NCBI RefSeq assembly: GCF_013408175.1
Contig: NZ_JACBYW010000001.1
Span: forward strand, 62,001-126,000
Origin: Actinopolyspora biskrensis
Lineage (GTDB): Bacteria > Actinomycetota > Actinomycetes > Mycobacteriales > Pseudonocardiaceae
Direction of reading: 5' to 3'
DNA: 64,000 bases
Made by a program: the position numbers and the translations under genes. Under the pieces are notes generated by a model. It was not told the DNA's origin, searched no databases, and saw only the letters and a list, made by a program, of their open reading frames with translations. Shown piece after piece: positions 44,578 through 53,595 of the stretch (its first letter is position 1; every line of letters begins with the position of its first letter).

Positions 44578-45537
44578 CTATTGGGCCCGGTCGAGCACGA
44601 ACTTCCACGCGTCGCGCACGATGTCCTCGATCTCCCGGCGTTGCGGGGACCAGCCCAGTTCGCGCTGGGCCCGCTCACTGGAGGCCACCAGCGTGGCGGG
44701 GTCGCCCGGACGACGTTCGGCCGTCTCCGCCGGGATGTCCCTTCCCGTCACGGAACGGCACGCGTCGACCACCTGTTTCACCGAGAACCCGGTCCCGTTG
44801 CCCAGGTTGTAGATCCGGTGTTCACCCGGCACGGCCTTCTCCAACGCGAGGAGATGAGCCTGGGCGAGGTCGCGGACGTGGATGTAGTCCCGCACGCAGG
44901 TTCCGTCGGGGGTGGGCCAGTCCTCCCCGGCGATGTGCACGCGATCGCGCAGCCCCCTGGCGACCTCGAGCACGATCGGGATGAGGTGCGTCTCCACGGT
45001 GTGCCGCTCCCCGAAACCGTCGTGCGCACCGGCGACGTTGAAGTAGCGCAGGCTGGTGGCCGCGATTCCGTAGGCGCTCGCGTAGGAGCCGATGGCCTGG
45101 TCGATCGCCAGCTTGGTGGCCCCGTACGTGTTGGTCGGTCCGGTCGGTGCGTCCTCCGGGATGGGGACGGAGTCCGGCTGGCCGTACACGGCCGCTGTCG
45201 AGGAGAACACCAGCCGGGGGACGCCCCGCTCGCGCATGGCGTCGAGCAGCCGCAGGGTGGTGACCACGTTGCCGTGCCAGTACAGGGCGGGGTCACTCAT
45301 CGACTCGGCCACGAGCGACTTGGCCGCGAAATGCAGCACACCGTCGAAGCCCTCGGCCAGCACCTCGGCGGCCCGTTCCGCCACGTCACCGGTTACCAAC
45401 CGGCAACCGCTCGGCACGGCGTCGGCGTGCCCGGTGGACAGATCGTCGAGGACGACCACCTCGTGTCCGGCCTCGTCGAGCCGGGCCGCGCAGACACTGC
45501 CCACATAACCCGCCCCGCCGGTAACCAGCAGCTTCAC
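44578..45537 (-). CDS. galE: UDP-glucose 4-epimerase
   Basis: A 319-residue short-chain dehydrogenase-type epimerase interconverting UDP-glucose and UDP-galactose. The NAD-binding motif is GGAGYVG at residues 7-13, the catalytic Ser/Thr is in FSSTAAVYG, and Tyr-x-x-x-Lys is [22 protein letters not shown] and [12 protein letters not shown] are typical of GalE. It lies 206 bases downstream of galK on the same strand; with galK it covers part of the Leloir pathway, though no galT is seen. Confidence 0.93.
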   Translation of the reverse strand: MKLLVTGGAGYVGSVCAARLDEAGHEVVVLDDLSTGHADAVPSGCRLVTGDVAERAAEVLAEGFDGVLHFAAKSLVAESMSDPALYWHGNVVTTLRLLDAMRERGVPRLVFSSTAAVYGQPDSVPIPEDAPTGPTNTYGATKLAIDQAIGSYASAYGIAATSLRYFNVAGAHDGFGERHTVETHLIPIVLEVARGLRDRVHIAGEDWPTPDGTCVRDYIHVRDLAQAHLLALEKAVPGEHRIYNLGNGTGFSVKQVVDACRSVTGRDIPAETAERRPGDPATLVASSERAQRELGWSPQRREIEDIVRDAWKFVLDRAQ

Positions 45538-45743
45538 CGCGTTCTCCCCTTCGGCATGCTCGTCGGTCGCTCACGGAAACGCCCGGGCACAGCGTTCTCG
45601 CGGAAGCCGGGGCGCAACCGAACGGAAAAGATCGCCCCCAACGTACACCGCGCGGCTGTGAACCACCGGGACGCTTCCGGCCCAGCGCGGCCCGGCAGCG
45701 CTCCGCGGACGGATCGGCCTCCGCCGACCACCCACGGACGGGT

Positions 45744-46931
45744 TCACGACCGCGGTTCCCGCGCGGCCCCGGTCGAAGGCACGGCGGTGAACAGCCGCGG
45801 TGCCGCCGAACCGTTCCGCTCGAAGGCCTCGGTTATCGCCCGTTCGGTGTGCTCCCGTTCCCGGGAGGGGACCAGAGCTATCGCGGACCCGCCGAAACCG
45901 CCCCCGGTCATCCGTGCTCCGAGAGCGCCCGCGTCCAGGGCGGTCTCGACCGCGAGGTCGAGCTCGGGGCAGGAAACCCGGTAGTCGTCGCGCAGACTCG
46001 CGTGCGAGGCGGTCAGCAGTTCCCCCACCTCGGTCAACGCTCCGTTCCGCAGCCGATCCAGCGTTTCGAGCACCCTGCCGTTCTCGGTGACCACGTGCCG
46101 CACCAACGGGCGCAGCCGTTCCGGAAGCCCGTTCAGCGCACCGTCCAGCTCGGCCGCGGTGATGTCGCGCAGCGCGGGGACGCCGAGCAGCGCGGTGGCC
46201 TCTTCGCAACCGTTCCTGCGATCTCCGTAGCCGGATTCGCTGTGCGAGTGATTCACCCGGGTGTCGATCACCAGGATCTCCAGCCCGCTGCCCGCGGCGT
46301 CGAAGGGAACCTGCTCGGTCTCCCCCGAGCGGACGTCGAAGAACAGCGCGTGCGCGGCACGGCAGCGCAACGAGGCGGTCTGGTCGAGCAGACCGGTCGG
46401 TGCCCCGACGAAGTCGTTCTCGGCCCGGCACGTCCAGTGCGCTATCTCGGCGAGTTCGGGGCCTTCCGGGCCGTCGGCGGGCCGGTCCGCCGTGTCCAGC
46501 AGTACGAGGGCGGTGGCACATTCCAGGGCCGCCGAGGAGGAAAGCCCCGCCCCGGTCGGGACGTCCCCCGCGATGACCAGATCGGCGCCGGGCAGCTGGA
46601 TACCGGCCTTCCGCAGCACCCAGGTGACCCCGGCCGGATAGCCCGCCCAGCCCGTGAGAGCACCGGGGGTGAGCTCGTCGATCGGCACGGTGCCGCCCCG
46701 CTGGGGGGAACCGTCCGAGTCCAGGCTGGTCACGGACAGCTTCCCGTCCGTGCGCCGTCGCGCGGCCACGGCGGTGCGGTGCGGCAGCGCGAACGGGAAG
46801 ACGTACCCGTCGTTGTAGTCGGTGTGCTCGCCTATGAGGTTGACCCGGCCCGGAGCCGACCAGACCGAGTCCGGTTCCGCCCCGTGTTCCGCCACGAACG
46901 TCGCCGTGGCCCGTTCCGCCGCCTCGCTCAT
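45744..46931 (-). CDS. galK: galactokinase
   Basis: A 395-residue GHMP kinase phosphorylating galactose. The galactokinase signature GRVNLIGEHTDYNDGYVFPFAL is near residues 27-48, the ATP-binding motif is PTGAGLSSSAALECA, and the C-terminal motif is ARMTGGGFGGSAIAL. The ATG at 46931 overlaps the ideR stop by 4 bases (ATGA), so galK is translationally coupled to an iron regulator, an unexpected pairing. The frame is open further upstream inside ideR without conserved sequence. Confidence 0.95.
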   Translation of the reverse strand: MSEAAERATATFVAEHGAEPDSVWSAPGRVNLIGEHTDYNDGYVFPFALPHRTAVAARRRTDGKLSVTSLDSDGSPQRGGTVPIDELTPGALTGWAGYPAGVTWVLRKAGIQLPGADLVIAGDVPTGAGLSSSAALECATALVLLDTADRPADGPEGPELAEIAHWTCRAENDFVGAPTGLLDQTASLRCRAAHALFFDVRSGETEQVPFDAAGSGLEILVIDTRVNHSHSESGYGDRRNGCEEATALLGVPALRDITAAELDGALNGLPERLRPLVRHVVTENGRVLETLDRLRNGALTEVGELLTASHASLRDDYRVSCPELDLAVETALDAGALGARMTGGGFGGSAIALVPSREREHTERAITEAFERNGSAAPRLFTAVPSTGAAREPRS

Positions 46932-47623
46932 CGCGGCCTGACCAGTACCGCGTGCGCGATGGACGGGGGAAGTTGCGTGGTCCCCGAGACACCGTGGACG
47001 TCGATGGGCTTGTTGCCGCCCACCACGGAAACGATCTCGATGTTCTCGTCCGGGACCACCCCGGCGGTCTTCAGCGCGTTCATCAGCTCGGGGTCCAGCT
47101 GCACGTGCTCGGCTATCCGGCACACGAGAGCACGACCACCGCCGTTGCGTGCGATCTCGTCCACACGCTGCAACTCGCTGTCCACGGCCGGTGCGGCCTC
47201 CCCGACCCCGAGGTCGTCGAGTCCGGGGATGGGATTGCCGTAGGGCGAGGTGCCCGGGCCGCCGAGCAGGTTGATGAGCTTGTGCTCCACCGCTTCGCTC
47301 ATCACGTGTTCCCAACGGCACGCCTCGCTGTGCACGTGCTCCCACTCGAGTCCGATGACGTCGACGAGAAGCCGTTCGGCCAGGCGGTGCTTGCGCATGA
47401 CTCCGATCGCGCGGGCGCGACCGGACTTGGTCAGTTCCAGGTGCCGGTCCTCGGCGACGGCCAGCAGGCCGTCCCGCTCCATGCGAGCCACCGTTTGACT
47501 GACGGTCGGCCCGCTCTGCTCCAGCCGCTCCGCGATGCGGGCCCTGAGCGGCACGAGTCCTTCTTCCTCAAGCTCGTAGATGGTCTTGAGGTACATCTCG
47601 GTGGTATCGATGAGATCGTTCAC
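46928..47623 (-). CDS. ideR: iron-dependent repressor IdeR/DtxR
   Basis: A 231-residue iron-activated repressor. The N-terminal winged helix (MNDLIDTTEMYLKTIYELEEEG, then LEQSGPTVSQTVARMERDGLL) is almost identical to mycobacterial IdeR. The metal-binding/dimerisation region carries ERLLVDVIG, SEACRWEHVMSE and GNPIPGL, with the Cys, His and Glu ligands in place, and a C-terminal SH3-like domain is present, separating IdeR from MntR. The GTG at 47623 follows GGGGAG. An iron box with good consensus lies at 17203-17221. In M. tuberculosis ideR adjoins sigB; here sigB is about 7 kb away. Confidence 0.95.
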   Translation of the reverse strand: MNDLIDTTEMYLKTIYELEEEGLVPLRARIAERLEQSGPTVSQTVARMERDGLLAVAEDRHLELTKSGRARAIGVMRKHRLAERLLVDVIGLEWEHVHSEACRWEHVMSEAVEHKLINLLGGPGTSPYGNPIPGLDDLGVGEAAPAVDSELQRVDEIARNGGGRALVCRIAEHVQLDPELMNALKTAGVVPDENIEIVSVVGGNKPIDVHGVSGTTQLPPSIAHAVLVRPR

Positions 47624-47801
47624 GCCAGCTCCCCATTCGGTCCGGCACCAATGCTAGCCGGAACGGGCGACGTCGAAGGCCGCCCGGTCGACGTCTCCAG
47701 GGGACCGCCCGTTCGACGGCCGTACCGGAACAACGGGACGGCCGATCCGGCTCATTCCCTGAGAGGATGTGAGCTCCGACCTCGACCGACCGGAGGCGAT
47801 G

Positions 47802-48653
47802 ATGACTCCGCTGATCAGCCCGTCCGAGCTGCGTTCGACGTGGGAGGAGGAACCGGCTCCCACGCTGTTGGACGTCCGTTGGAACCTGATGGGGCCACCG
47901 GGGCGCCAGGAGTACGACCGAGCGCACCTTCCGGGGGCGGTCTTCGTGGACCTGGACACCGAACTGGCCGCTCCGCCGGGGCCAGGTGGACGGCACCCCC
48001 TGCCGGACGCGGGGGAACTGCAGCGCGCCTTCCGGGACGCCGGGGTGGGCTCCGAACGGCCGGTGGTCGTCCACGACTCGGGGGACGGTTCGGTCGCCGC
48101 GCGTGGCTGGTGGCTGCTGCGCTGGGCCGGACACGGACGCGTGTTCGTGCTGGACGGCGGTTTCGCGGCCTGGGTCGAGGAGGGAGGCCCGACCACGACA
48201 CGGGTTCCGCGGCCCGAGCCGGGTGACTTCGTGGTCGAACCCGGCGGCATGCCCACCGCCGATGCGGATGCCGCAGCGCGACTGGCGCGCACCGGGGTGC
48301 TGCTGGACGCGCGTGCGGGCGAGCGCTATCGCGGCGAGCGCGAGCCCGTGGACCCCCGGGCCGGGCACATCCCCGGCGCCGTCAACGCTCCCGCGGCTGA
48401 GCACGTCGCGCCGAACGGTCGGTGGCGGGCTCCGGAGGAGCTGGCGCAACGTTTCGCCGGACTCGGTGTTTCGGAGGCGGGTGAGGTGGGTGCCTACTGC
48501 GGATCCGGGGTCAATGCCTGTTCCGTGGTCCTCGCGCTCGAACAGGCCGGGTTGTGCTCCCCGGACGAGCCCGCCGTGCTCTACCCCGGTTCGTGGTCGG
48601 AGTGGGCCGGGGATCCGCGACGCGCGGCGGCCGTCGGCCCCGAAGCGGGTTGA
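47802..48653 (+). CDS. two-domain rhodanese-type sulfurtransferase
   Basis: A 283-residue thiosulfate/3-mercaptopyruvate-type sulfurtransferase. The first rhodanese domain (to about 140) is inactive-type, with HDSGDGSVAARGWWLLRW. The second carries the active-site loop YCGSGVNACS with the nucleophile Cys near residue 236, preceded by LLDARAGERYRGEREPVDPRAGHIPGA. Of two adjacent ATGs the second (47802) sits 5 bases after GGAGG. The gene is divergent from ideR. Confidence 0.9.
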   Translation: MTPLISPSELRSTWEEEPAPTLLDVRWNLMGPPGRQEYDRAHLPGAVFVDLDTELAAPPGPGGRHPLPDAGELQRAFRDAGVGSERPVVVHDSGDGSVAARGWWLLRWAGHGRVFVLDGGFAAWVEEGGPTTTRVPRPEPGDFVVEPGGMPTADADAAARLARTGVLLDARAGERYRGEREPVDPRAGHIPGAVNAPAAEHVAPNGRWRAPEELAQRFAGLGVSEAGEVGAYCGSGVNACSVVLALEQAGLCSPDEPAVLYPGSWSEWAGDPRRAAAVGPEAG

Positions 48654-48688
48654 TGGAGGCTGCTCCCCGATGTCGGGCCTCGCCGGAG

Positions 48689-48734
48689 CGAGAGCCCGTG
48701 AGAGGTTCCGCCAAGTGACCCGCTGAGCAAACCG
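48689..48734. repeat. dispersed intergenic repeat, copy C
   Basis: GAGAGGTTCCGCC followed by AAGTGACC matches copy A (16411-16450) at 20 of 21 bases, and the upstream CTCCCCGA/GTCGGG blocks match copy B. It lies between the sulfurtransferase gene and acuC. Confidence 0.55.
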
Positions 48735-48780
48735 AGCCGCCGAACGTGCCTGAGGGCTGTGGCGTTCGCCTCTTCAAGGG

Positions 48781-48786
48781 TAGCTT
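48781..48786 (+). promoter_or_regulatory. -10 element, leaderless start of acuC
   Basis: TAGCTT ends exactly 6 bases before the ATG at 48793. Confidence 0.5.
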
Positions 48787-48792
48787 CGCCCC

Positions 48793-49968
48793 ATGGGCAA
48801 CGAGTGCGCCGTTATCTGGGACGAGTCACTGCTCGCGTACGACCTGGGCGGAAACCATCCGCTGCATCCCGTCCGCCTGGACCTGACCATGAGGTTGGCG
48901 CGCTCACTGGGTGTGCTGGACGGCATCGAACCGTCGGCTCCCGACCCGGCGACCGACGAGGACCTCGCGCGGATCCACACCCGTGACTACGTGGAGGCCG
49001 TGCGCACGGCCCCCACGGCCGCGGAGGGCGTGGGGCACGGGTTGGGAACGGCCGACAACCCCGTCTTCGACCGGATGCACGAGTCCGCGTCGCTCGTGGC
49101 GGGCGGTTCGATCGCGGCGGCCGAACGGATCGCATCGGGACGCGCGAACCGGGCCGTCAACCTCTCCGGCGGGCTGCACCACGCGATGGCGGACAACGCG
49201 GCCGGGTTCTGCGTGTACAACGACTGCGCCGTGGCCGTGGCGTGGCTGCTGGCCAACGGGGTCGACCGGATCGCCTACGTGGACGTCGACGTGCACCACG
49301 GGGACGGGGTGCAGACCGCTTTCTACGACGACCCCCGCGTGATGACGATCTCGCTGCACCAGCATCCGTTCACCCTGTGGCCGGGCACCGGTTTCCCGAA
49401 CGAGGTGGGTGCGGAGAACGCGCAGGGCACTTCGGTGAACGTGGCGCTGCCGCCCGGTACGGACGACGCGGGCTGGTTACGTGCCCTGTGGGCGGTGGTG
49501 CCCTCGATGCTGGAGTCCTTCGCGCCCCAGGTGCTGGTCACCCAGTGCGGGGCGGATCCGCACCGGGAGGACCCGCTGGCCGATCTGGCGATGTCGGTGG
49601 ACGGGCAGCGGGCCGTGTACGGCGCGCTGCGGGATCTCGCCGACCGCCACGCGGGCGGGAAGTGGTTGGCGCTCGGAGGGGGTGGGTACGCGTTGCACCG
49701 CGTGGTTCCGAGGGCGTGGACCCATCTGCTCGCCACACTGCTGGACAGGGACGTCGATCCCGCTCGGATCGTGCCCGCCGAGTGGACCGCCTACGCCACC
49801 ACGCTGGCCTCGGACGTGGCGCTGCCGACCACGATGACCGACGAAGTCGATCCGGGGTTCACTCCGTGGGACGGTGTGACCGAGCTGTCGGTCGACGCGG
49901 CGATCAGGGACACCCGACACGCCGTCTTCCCGTTGCACGGCTTGGATCCCGCCGACGGCCGTGATTGA
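48793..49968 (+). CDS. acuC: AcuC-type lysine deacetylase
   Basis: A 391-residue class I/II-type histone-deacetylase-like enzyme removing acyl groups from protein lysines, known for reactivating acetyl-CoA synthetase. Zinc/charge-relay motifs are visible: GGLHHAMADNAAGFCVYND, the metal site VDVDVHHGDGVQ, SLHQHPFTLWPGTGF, QCGADPHREDPLADL and LGGGGYALHRVVPRAW. The length is normal. It is followed after 123 bases by a GNAT/CoA-ligase fusion of the Pat type, the opposing acetyltransferase, so the pair probably sets acetylation of the same targets. Confidence 0.95.
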   Translation: MGNECAVIWDESLLAYDLGGNHPLHPVRLDLTMRLARSLGVLDGIEPSAPDPATDEDLARIHTRDYVEAVRTAPTAAEGVGHGLGTADNPVFDRMHESASLVAGGSIAAAERIASGRANRAVNLSGGLHHAMADNAAGFCVYNDCAVAVAWLLANGVDRIAYVDVDVHHGDGVQTAFYDDPRVMTISLHQHPFTLWPGTGFPNEVGAENAQGTSVNVALPPGTDDAGWLRALWAVVPSMLESFAPQVLVTQCGADPHREDPLADLAMSVDGQRAVYGALRDLADRHAGGKWLALGGGGYALHRVVPRAWTHLLATLLDRDVDPARIVPAEWTAYATTLASDVALPTTMTDEVDPGFTPWDGVTELSVDAAIRDTRHAVFPLHGLDPADGRD

Positions 49969-50091
49969 GTCCGGGGCGACGGGCGGTGAAGTGTCCGGGG
50001 GCGGGAACCGGTGGTTCCCCGGTGGTTGACGGGGGAGTGCTTTCCCGGAGACACCGAGCAGGTTCGGCGAACAGGCGCTGAGAGGTCCGTT

Positions 50092-52779
50092 ATGGGCGGT
50101 TCTTCCGAGTTCGGGGAACGAGAAGAGGCGGAGGGGAGTGCCTATCCGCGGCACTGGGAGGCCGATGTGGTCCTCTCCGACGGCGGAACGGTTCATCTGC
50201 GGCCGATCGTCCCGGAGGACGCCGACCAGCTCGTCGCGTTCCACGGCAGGCTCAGCGATCGCACCCGCTACTACCGCTACTTCTCCCCGTACCCCCGGAT
50301 GCCGCAACGCGATGTGGAGCGCTTCAGCCACGTCGACTACGTCAACCGGGTGGCCCTCGTGGCCCTGCTGGGCGAGAACATCGTCGCGGTGGGCAGGTTC
50401 GACCGGCTCACCGAGCAGGAATCGGCCGAAGTCGCCTTCGTGGTGCAGGACGGCCACCAGGGCAGAGGGCTCGGCTCCATCCTGCTCGAACACCTCGCCG
50501 CCGCGGCCAGGGAGTGCGGGCTGGGGAAGTTCGTCGCCGAGGTGCTGGCGGAGAACTCCCAGATGGTCCACGTGTTCCGCGACGCCGGTTACCAGGTTAA
50601 ACGAGCCATGGAGGAAGGGCTCGTCCACCTGGAGTTCCCGCTCGACCCCACCGAGGAGTCGTTGGCCGTGTCCAGGGCGCGTGAACAGGCCGCCGAGGCC
50701 CGCAGTGTGCACAACCTGCTGCATCCGCGCTCGGTCGCGGTGATCGGTGCTTCCACGGATCCCGGCAAGATCGGGCACACCGTGCTGGCGAACCTGTTGG
50801 GCGCCGACTCCGCCGCGCCGATCTATCCGGTCAACCCGGAGCACAGGGCCGTCCGCGGGGTGCGCTCCTACTCCTCGGTGCTGGACATCCCCGACGACAT
50901 CGACCTGGCCGTGGTGGCCATACCGGCAGGCGGTATGGCCGAAGCCCTGGACGCCTGCTTGGCCAAGGGCGTGAAGGCGCTGCTGATCGTCAGCTCCGGT
51001 TTCAGCGAAGCGGGGCCGAGCGGACGTGAGACGGAGCGCCGGATGGTGCACGAGGCCCGGGTGCACGGTATGCGCGTGGTGGGGCCGAACGCGCTCGGAG
51101 TGGTCAACACCGATCCGGCGCAGCGGTTGAACGCCAGTCTGGCTCCGCAGCTGCCGGGCAGGGGGCGGACCGGGTTCTTCTGCCAGTCCGGAGCGCTGGG
51201 GGTCGCGATCCTCGCCGCCGCCACCGAACGCGGCCTGGGGCTGTCCACCTTCGTCTCGGCGGGGAACCGGGCCGACGTCTCCGGCAACGACCTGCTGCAG
51301 TACTGGCAGACCGACCCGACCACCGACGTGGTGCTGCTGTACCTGGAGTCCTTCGGCAACCCGCGCAAGTTCGCCAGGCTCGCCCGCAGACTCGGACGCA
51401 GCAAACCGATCGTGGCCGTCAAATCGGGGCGCAACGCGGTACGGGCCGGACTGGCGGCCACTTCGGTGCGGATCGACGAGACCAGCGTGCAGGCGCTGTT
51501 CGACCAGGCCGGTGTCATCCGGGTCGAATCCGTGGCGCAGATGTTCGACGTGGCGTTGCTGCTGGCGCACCAGCCGCTTCCCGGAGGGGATCGCGTGGCG
51601 ATAGTCGGCAATTCGAGCGCCCTGGGGATGCTGGCCGCCGACGCGGCTCTGGAACAGGGGTTGCGCCCGGTGCTCGACCCCGTCGACGTGGGAGCCTCCG
51701 CAGGCCCGGAGGAGTTCGCCGCGGCCGTCCGCTCCGCCGCGGAGAACGAGGAGGTCGACGCGCTGGTAACCGTGTTCGCACCCCCGGTGGCCGTTCCGGG
51801 GGCCTCCTACGCACGTCAGCTGCGGGAAGCCCTGCACGAGGCGGACACGTCGCACAGCAAACCGGTGGTGAGCACGTTTCTGGCCGCCGAGGGGGTACCG
51901 GACGAACTCGCGGTTCCCGGGCAGGACGGAACTCCCGGGTACGGCTCGATCCCCTCCTACCCGACGCCGGAGCGAGCGGTACTGGCACTGGGCAGGTCCG
52001 TGCGGTACGCGAACTGGCGTGCCGCACCGCAGGGCGAGTTCGTCCGGCCGGAGGGAGTGGATTCCGAGCACGCCCGTGAACTGGTCGAGCAGTGGATCGA
52101 GCGGGGCGTGGAGCGGTTGTCCGACGCCGACACGGTGCGGTTGCTGGAGTGCTACGGGATCGGGGTGTCGCCCTTCCGGTTCGTCGCGGACGTCGAGTCC
52201 GCCGTGACGGCCGCGGAGGAGGTCGGTTTTCCCGTGGTGCTGAAGTCCGCGAGCGGGCAACTGCGCCACCGCACGGACCTGGCCGGGGTGCGGCTCGACC
52301 TGGGGACCGTCGACGTGGTCCGGACGGCCTACTCGGATCTGTGCGAACTCGCGGGCAGCGGTGAGGTGTACGTGCAGCGGATGGCCCCGAAGGGGACCTC
52401 GTGCGTCATCCGCCTCATGGACGACCCCTCGTTCGGCACGCTCGTGTCCTTCGGACTGGCAGGTCTGGCGAACGATCTGCTCGGGGATCGCGCGTACCGC
52501 GCGGTTCCGCTGACCGACACCGACGTGTCCGCCCTGATCCGGGAGCCGCGCGCGGCTCCGATGCTCACCGGCTACCGCGGTGCCCCGCCCGCGGACATGG
52601 CGGCGATGGAGGACCTGGTGCTGCGGGTGGCCAGCCTGGCCGAGGACCTGCCCGAAGTGCGGGAACTGGTGCTGGAACCGGTGCTCGCGACTCCTTCGGG
52701 GGCCCACGTCGCCGGAGCGGCGCTCGGGCTGGGACGCACTCCGGACTCCCCCGACTCGGGGCCGCGGAGGCTGAGATGA
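50092..52779 (+). CDS. Pat-type protein acetyltransferase: GNAT fused to inactive acyl-CoA ligase domains
   Basis: An 895-residue fusion. The N-terminal GNAT domain (about 20-190) has the acetyl-CoA loop QDGHQGRGLGSILL. It is followed by CoA-binding (RSVAVIGASTDPGKIGH), ligase (GFFCQSGALGVAIL) and ATP-grasp-5 domains like an ADP-forming acetate-CoA ligase. At the position of the phospho-histidine of true ligases (AxSHTG) this protein reads LAATSVRIDETS (about residue 456), with no His, so the ligase part is probably a regulatory sensor. The GNAT-first order is that of Streptomyces protein acetyltransferases; Salmonella Pat has it last. The ATG at 50092 has AGAGG 6 bases upstream. Confidence 0.9.
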   Translation: MGGSSEFGEREEAEGSAYPRHWEADVVLSDGGTVHLRPIVPEDADQLVAFHGRLSDRTRYYRYFSPYPRMPQRDVERFSHVDYVNRVALVALLGENIVAVGRFDRLTEQESAEVAFVVQDGHQGRGLGSILLEHLAAAARECGLGKFVAEVLAENSQMVHVFRDAGYQVKRAMEEGLVHLEFPLDPTEESLAVSRAREQAAEARSVHNLLHPRSVAVIGASTDPGKIGHTVLANLLGADSAAPIYPVNPEHRAVRGVRSYSSVLDIPDDIDLAVVAIPAGGMAEALDACLAKGVKALLIVSSGFSEAGPSGRETERRMVHEARVHGMRVVGPNALGVVNTDPAQRLNASLAPQLPGRGRTGFFCQSGALGVAILAAATERGLGLSTFVSAGNRADVSGNDLLQYWQTDPTTDVVLLYLESFGNPRKFARLARRLGRSKPIVAVKSGRNAVRAGLAATSVRIDETSVQALFDQAGVIRVESVAQMFDVALLLAHQPLPGGDRVAIVGNSSALGMLAADAALEQGLRPVLDPVDVGASAGPEEFAAAVRSAAENEEVDALVTVFAPPVAVPGASYARQLREALHEADTSHSKPVVSTFLAAEGVPDELAVPGQDGTPGYGSIPSYPTPERAVLALGRSVRYANWRAAPQGEFVRPEGVDSEHARELVEQWIERGVERLSDADTVRLLECYGIGVSPFRFVADVESAVTAAEEVGFPVVLKSASGQLRHRTDLAGVRLDLGTVDVVRTAYSDLCELAGSGEVYVQRMAPKGTSCVIRLMDDPSFGTLVSFGLAGLANDLLGDRAYRAVPLTDTDVSALIREPRAAPMLTGYRGAPPADMAAMEDLVLRVASLAEDLPEVRELVLEPVLATPSGAHVAGAALGLGRTPDSPDSGPRRLR

Positions 52780-52924
52780 GTTCGGGGCCGTCGCGGCGGC
52801 GCGGTGCGGCCCCGCGCGGTGCGGCCCCGCCGTGTCCGGGAGCTCGATCCCGAGCGGTTGTCGAAATGTCGCCAACACGAAGAATGCACGCAACCCCACG
52901 TCAACGTGCCCTCGTCCATGAGGT

Positions 52925-53416
52925 ATGAGACGCCTGAAGACTCTCCTGGGCGCGGGCATGGTGCTGTTCGCACTGACGGCCTGCGCCGAGGAACAGCCCG
53001 ATGTCGGATTCGGTGGCCAACCGCCTTCGGCCGCGGAGGACGACCGGTCCGGGGAAGAGCAGTCGACCGACGGAAACATCAAGCCCGTGCCGAAGGAGAA
53101 GCGCACCCGGGTGCCCGCGGAACAGGTGGACGCCTCGCAGCTTCCCGACGGCTATCCGAAGGAGGTCTGGACTCAGCGCGAGGGCGCCGTGCTCGTCGCG
53201 ACCGGCCAGGAAGGCGGTTGTGGCAGCGTGCACGCGCGTGTGACCGAGCAGACCCCGGAACGGATCGGGCTCGAGCTCGTCGAGGAGACGCCGAAGGACG
53301 CCGGGCCCTGCACGATGGATCTGCGCTACCCGCCGGTGACCGCTCCGCTGGACGAGGAGCTCGGTAGCCGCCAGGTCGTGCTCACCCAGCGGGAGACCAC
53401 CGTCTCCGGCGGCTGA
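52925..53416 (+). CDS. small secreted lipoprotein of unknown function
   Basis: A 163-residue lipoprotein: signal peptide MRRLKTLLGAGMVLFALTAC with lipobox LTAC (Cys20). A charged linker to about residue 65 precedes a compact domain with two cysteines (GGCGSVHARV and AGPCTMDLRYPPV) that could form a disulfide. I do not recognise a family. It lies downstream of the acetyltransferase gene in the same direction and is followed by a strong hairpin. Confidence 0.75.
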   Translation: MRRLKTLLGAGMVLFALTACAEEQPDVGFGGQPPSAAEDDRSGEEQSTDGNIKPVPKEKRTRVPAEQVDASQLPDGYPKEVWTQREGAVLVATGQEGGCGSVHARVTEQTPERIGLELVEETPKDAGPCTMDLRYPPVTAPLDEELGSRQVVLTQRETTVSGG

Positions 53417-53445
53417 ACGGCGGTGACGGTCGTGTGATCCGTGCT

Positions 53446-53472
53446 CTCCCGCAGGAACCGTTCCTGCGGGAG
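53446..53472 (+). terminator. 12-bp-stem terminator
   Basis: CTCCCGCAGGAA (53446-53457) pairs perfectly with TTCCTGCGGGAG (53461-53472) over a 3-base loop, 30 bases after the lipoprotein stop. Confidence 0.75.
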
Positions 53473-53595
53473 GCATCCTGTGCCCGGGGGAGCAGCGCTG
53501 AGCGGGATCGAAAACGGGAGATTCCCTTCAAGCCCGCTGCCAAAGCTGCGATCCTGTGCGCGGGTGCGAGGCCGACGGCGAAAGGGCACGTTCAC

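Noticed and set aside
49477-53106. Minus-strand open frame of about 1200 codons opposite acuC and the acetyltransferase gene
   Set aside because: It spans several real plus-strand genes and their gaps and has no conserved sequence; a GC-rich shadow.
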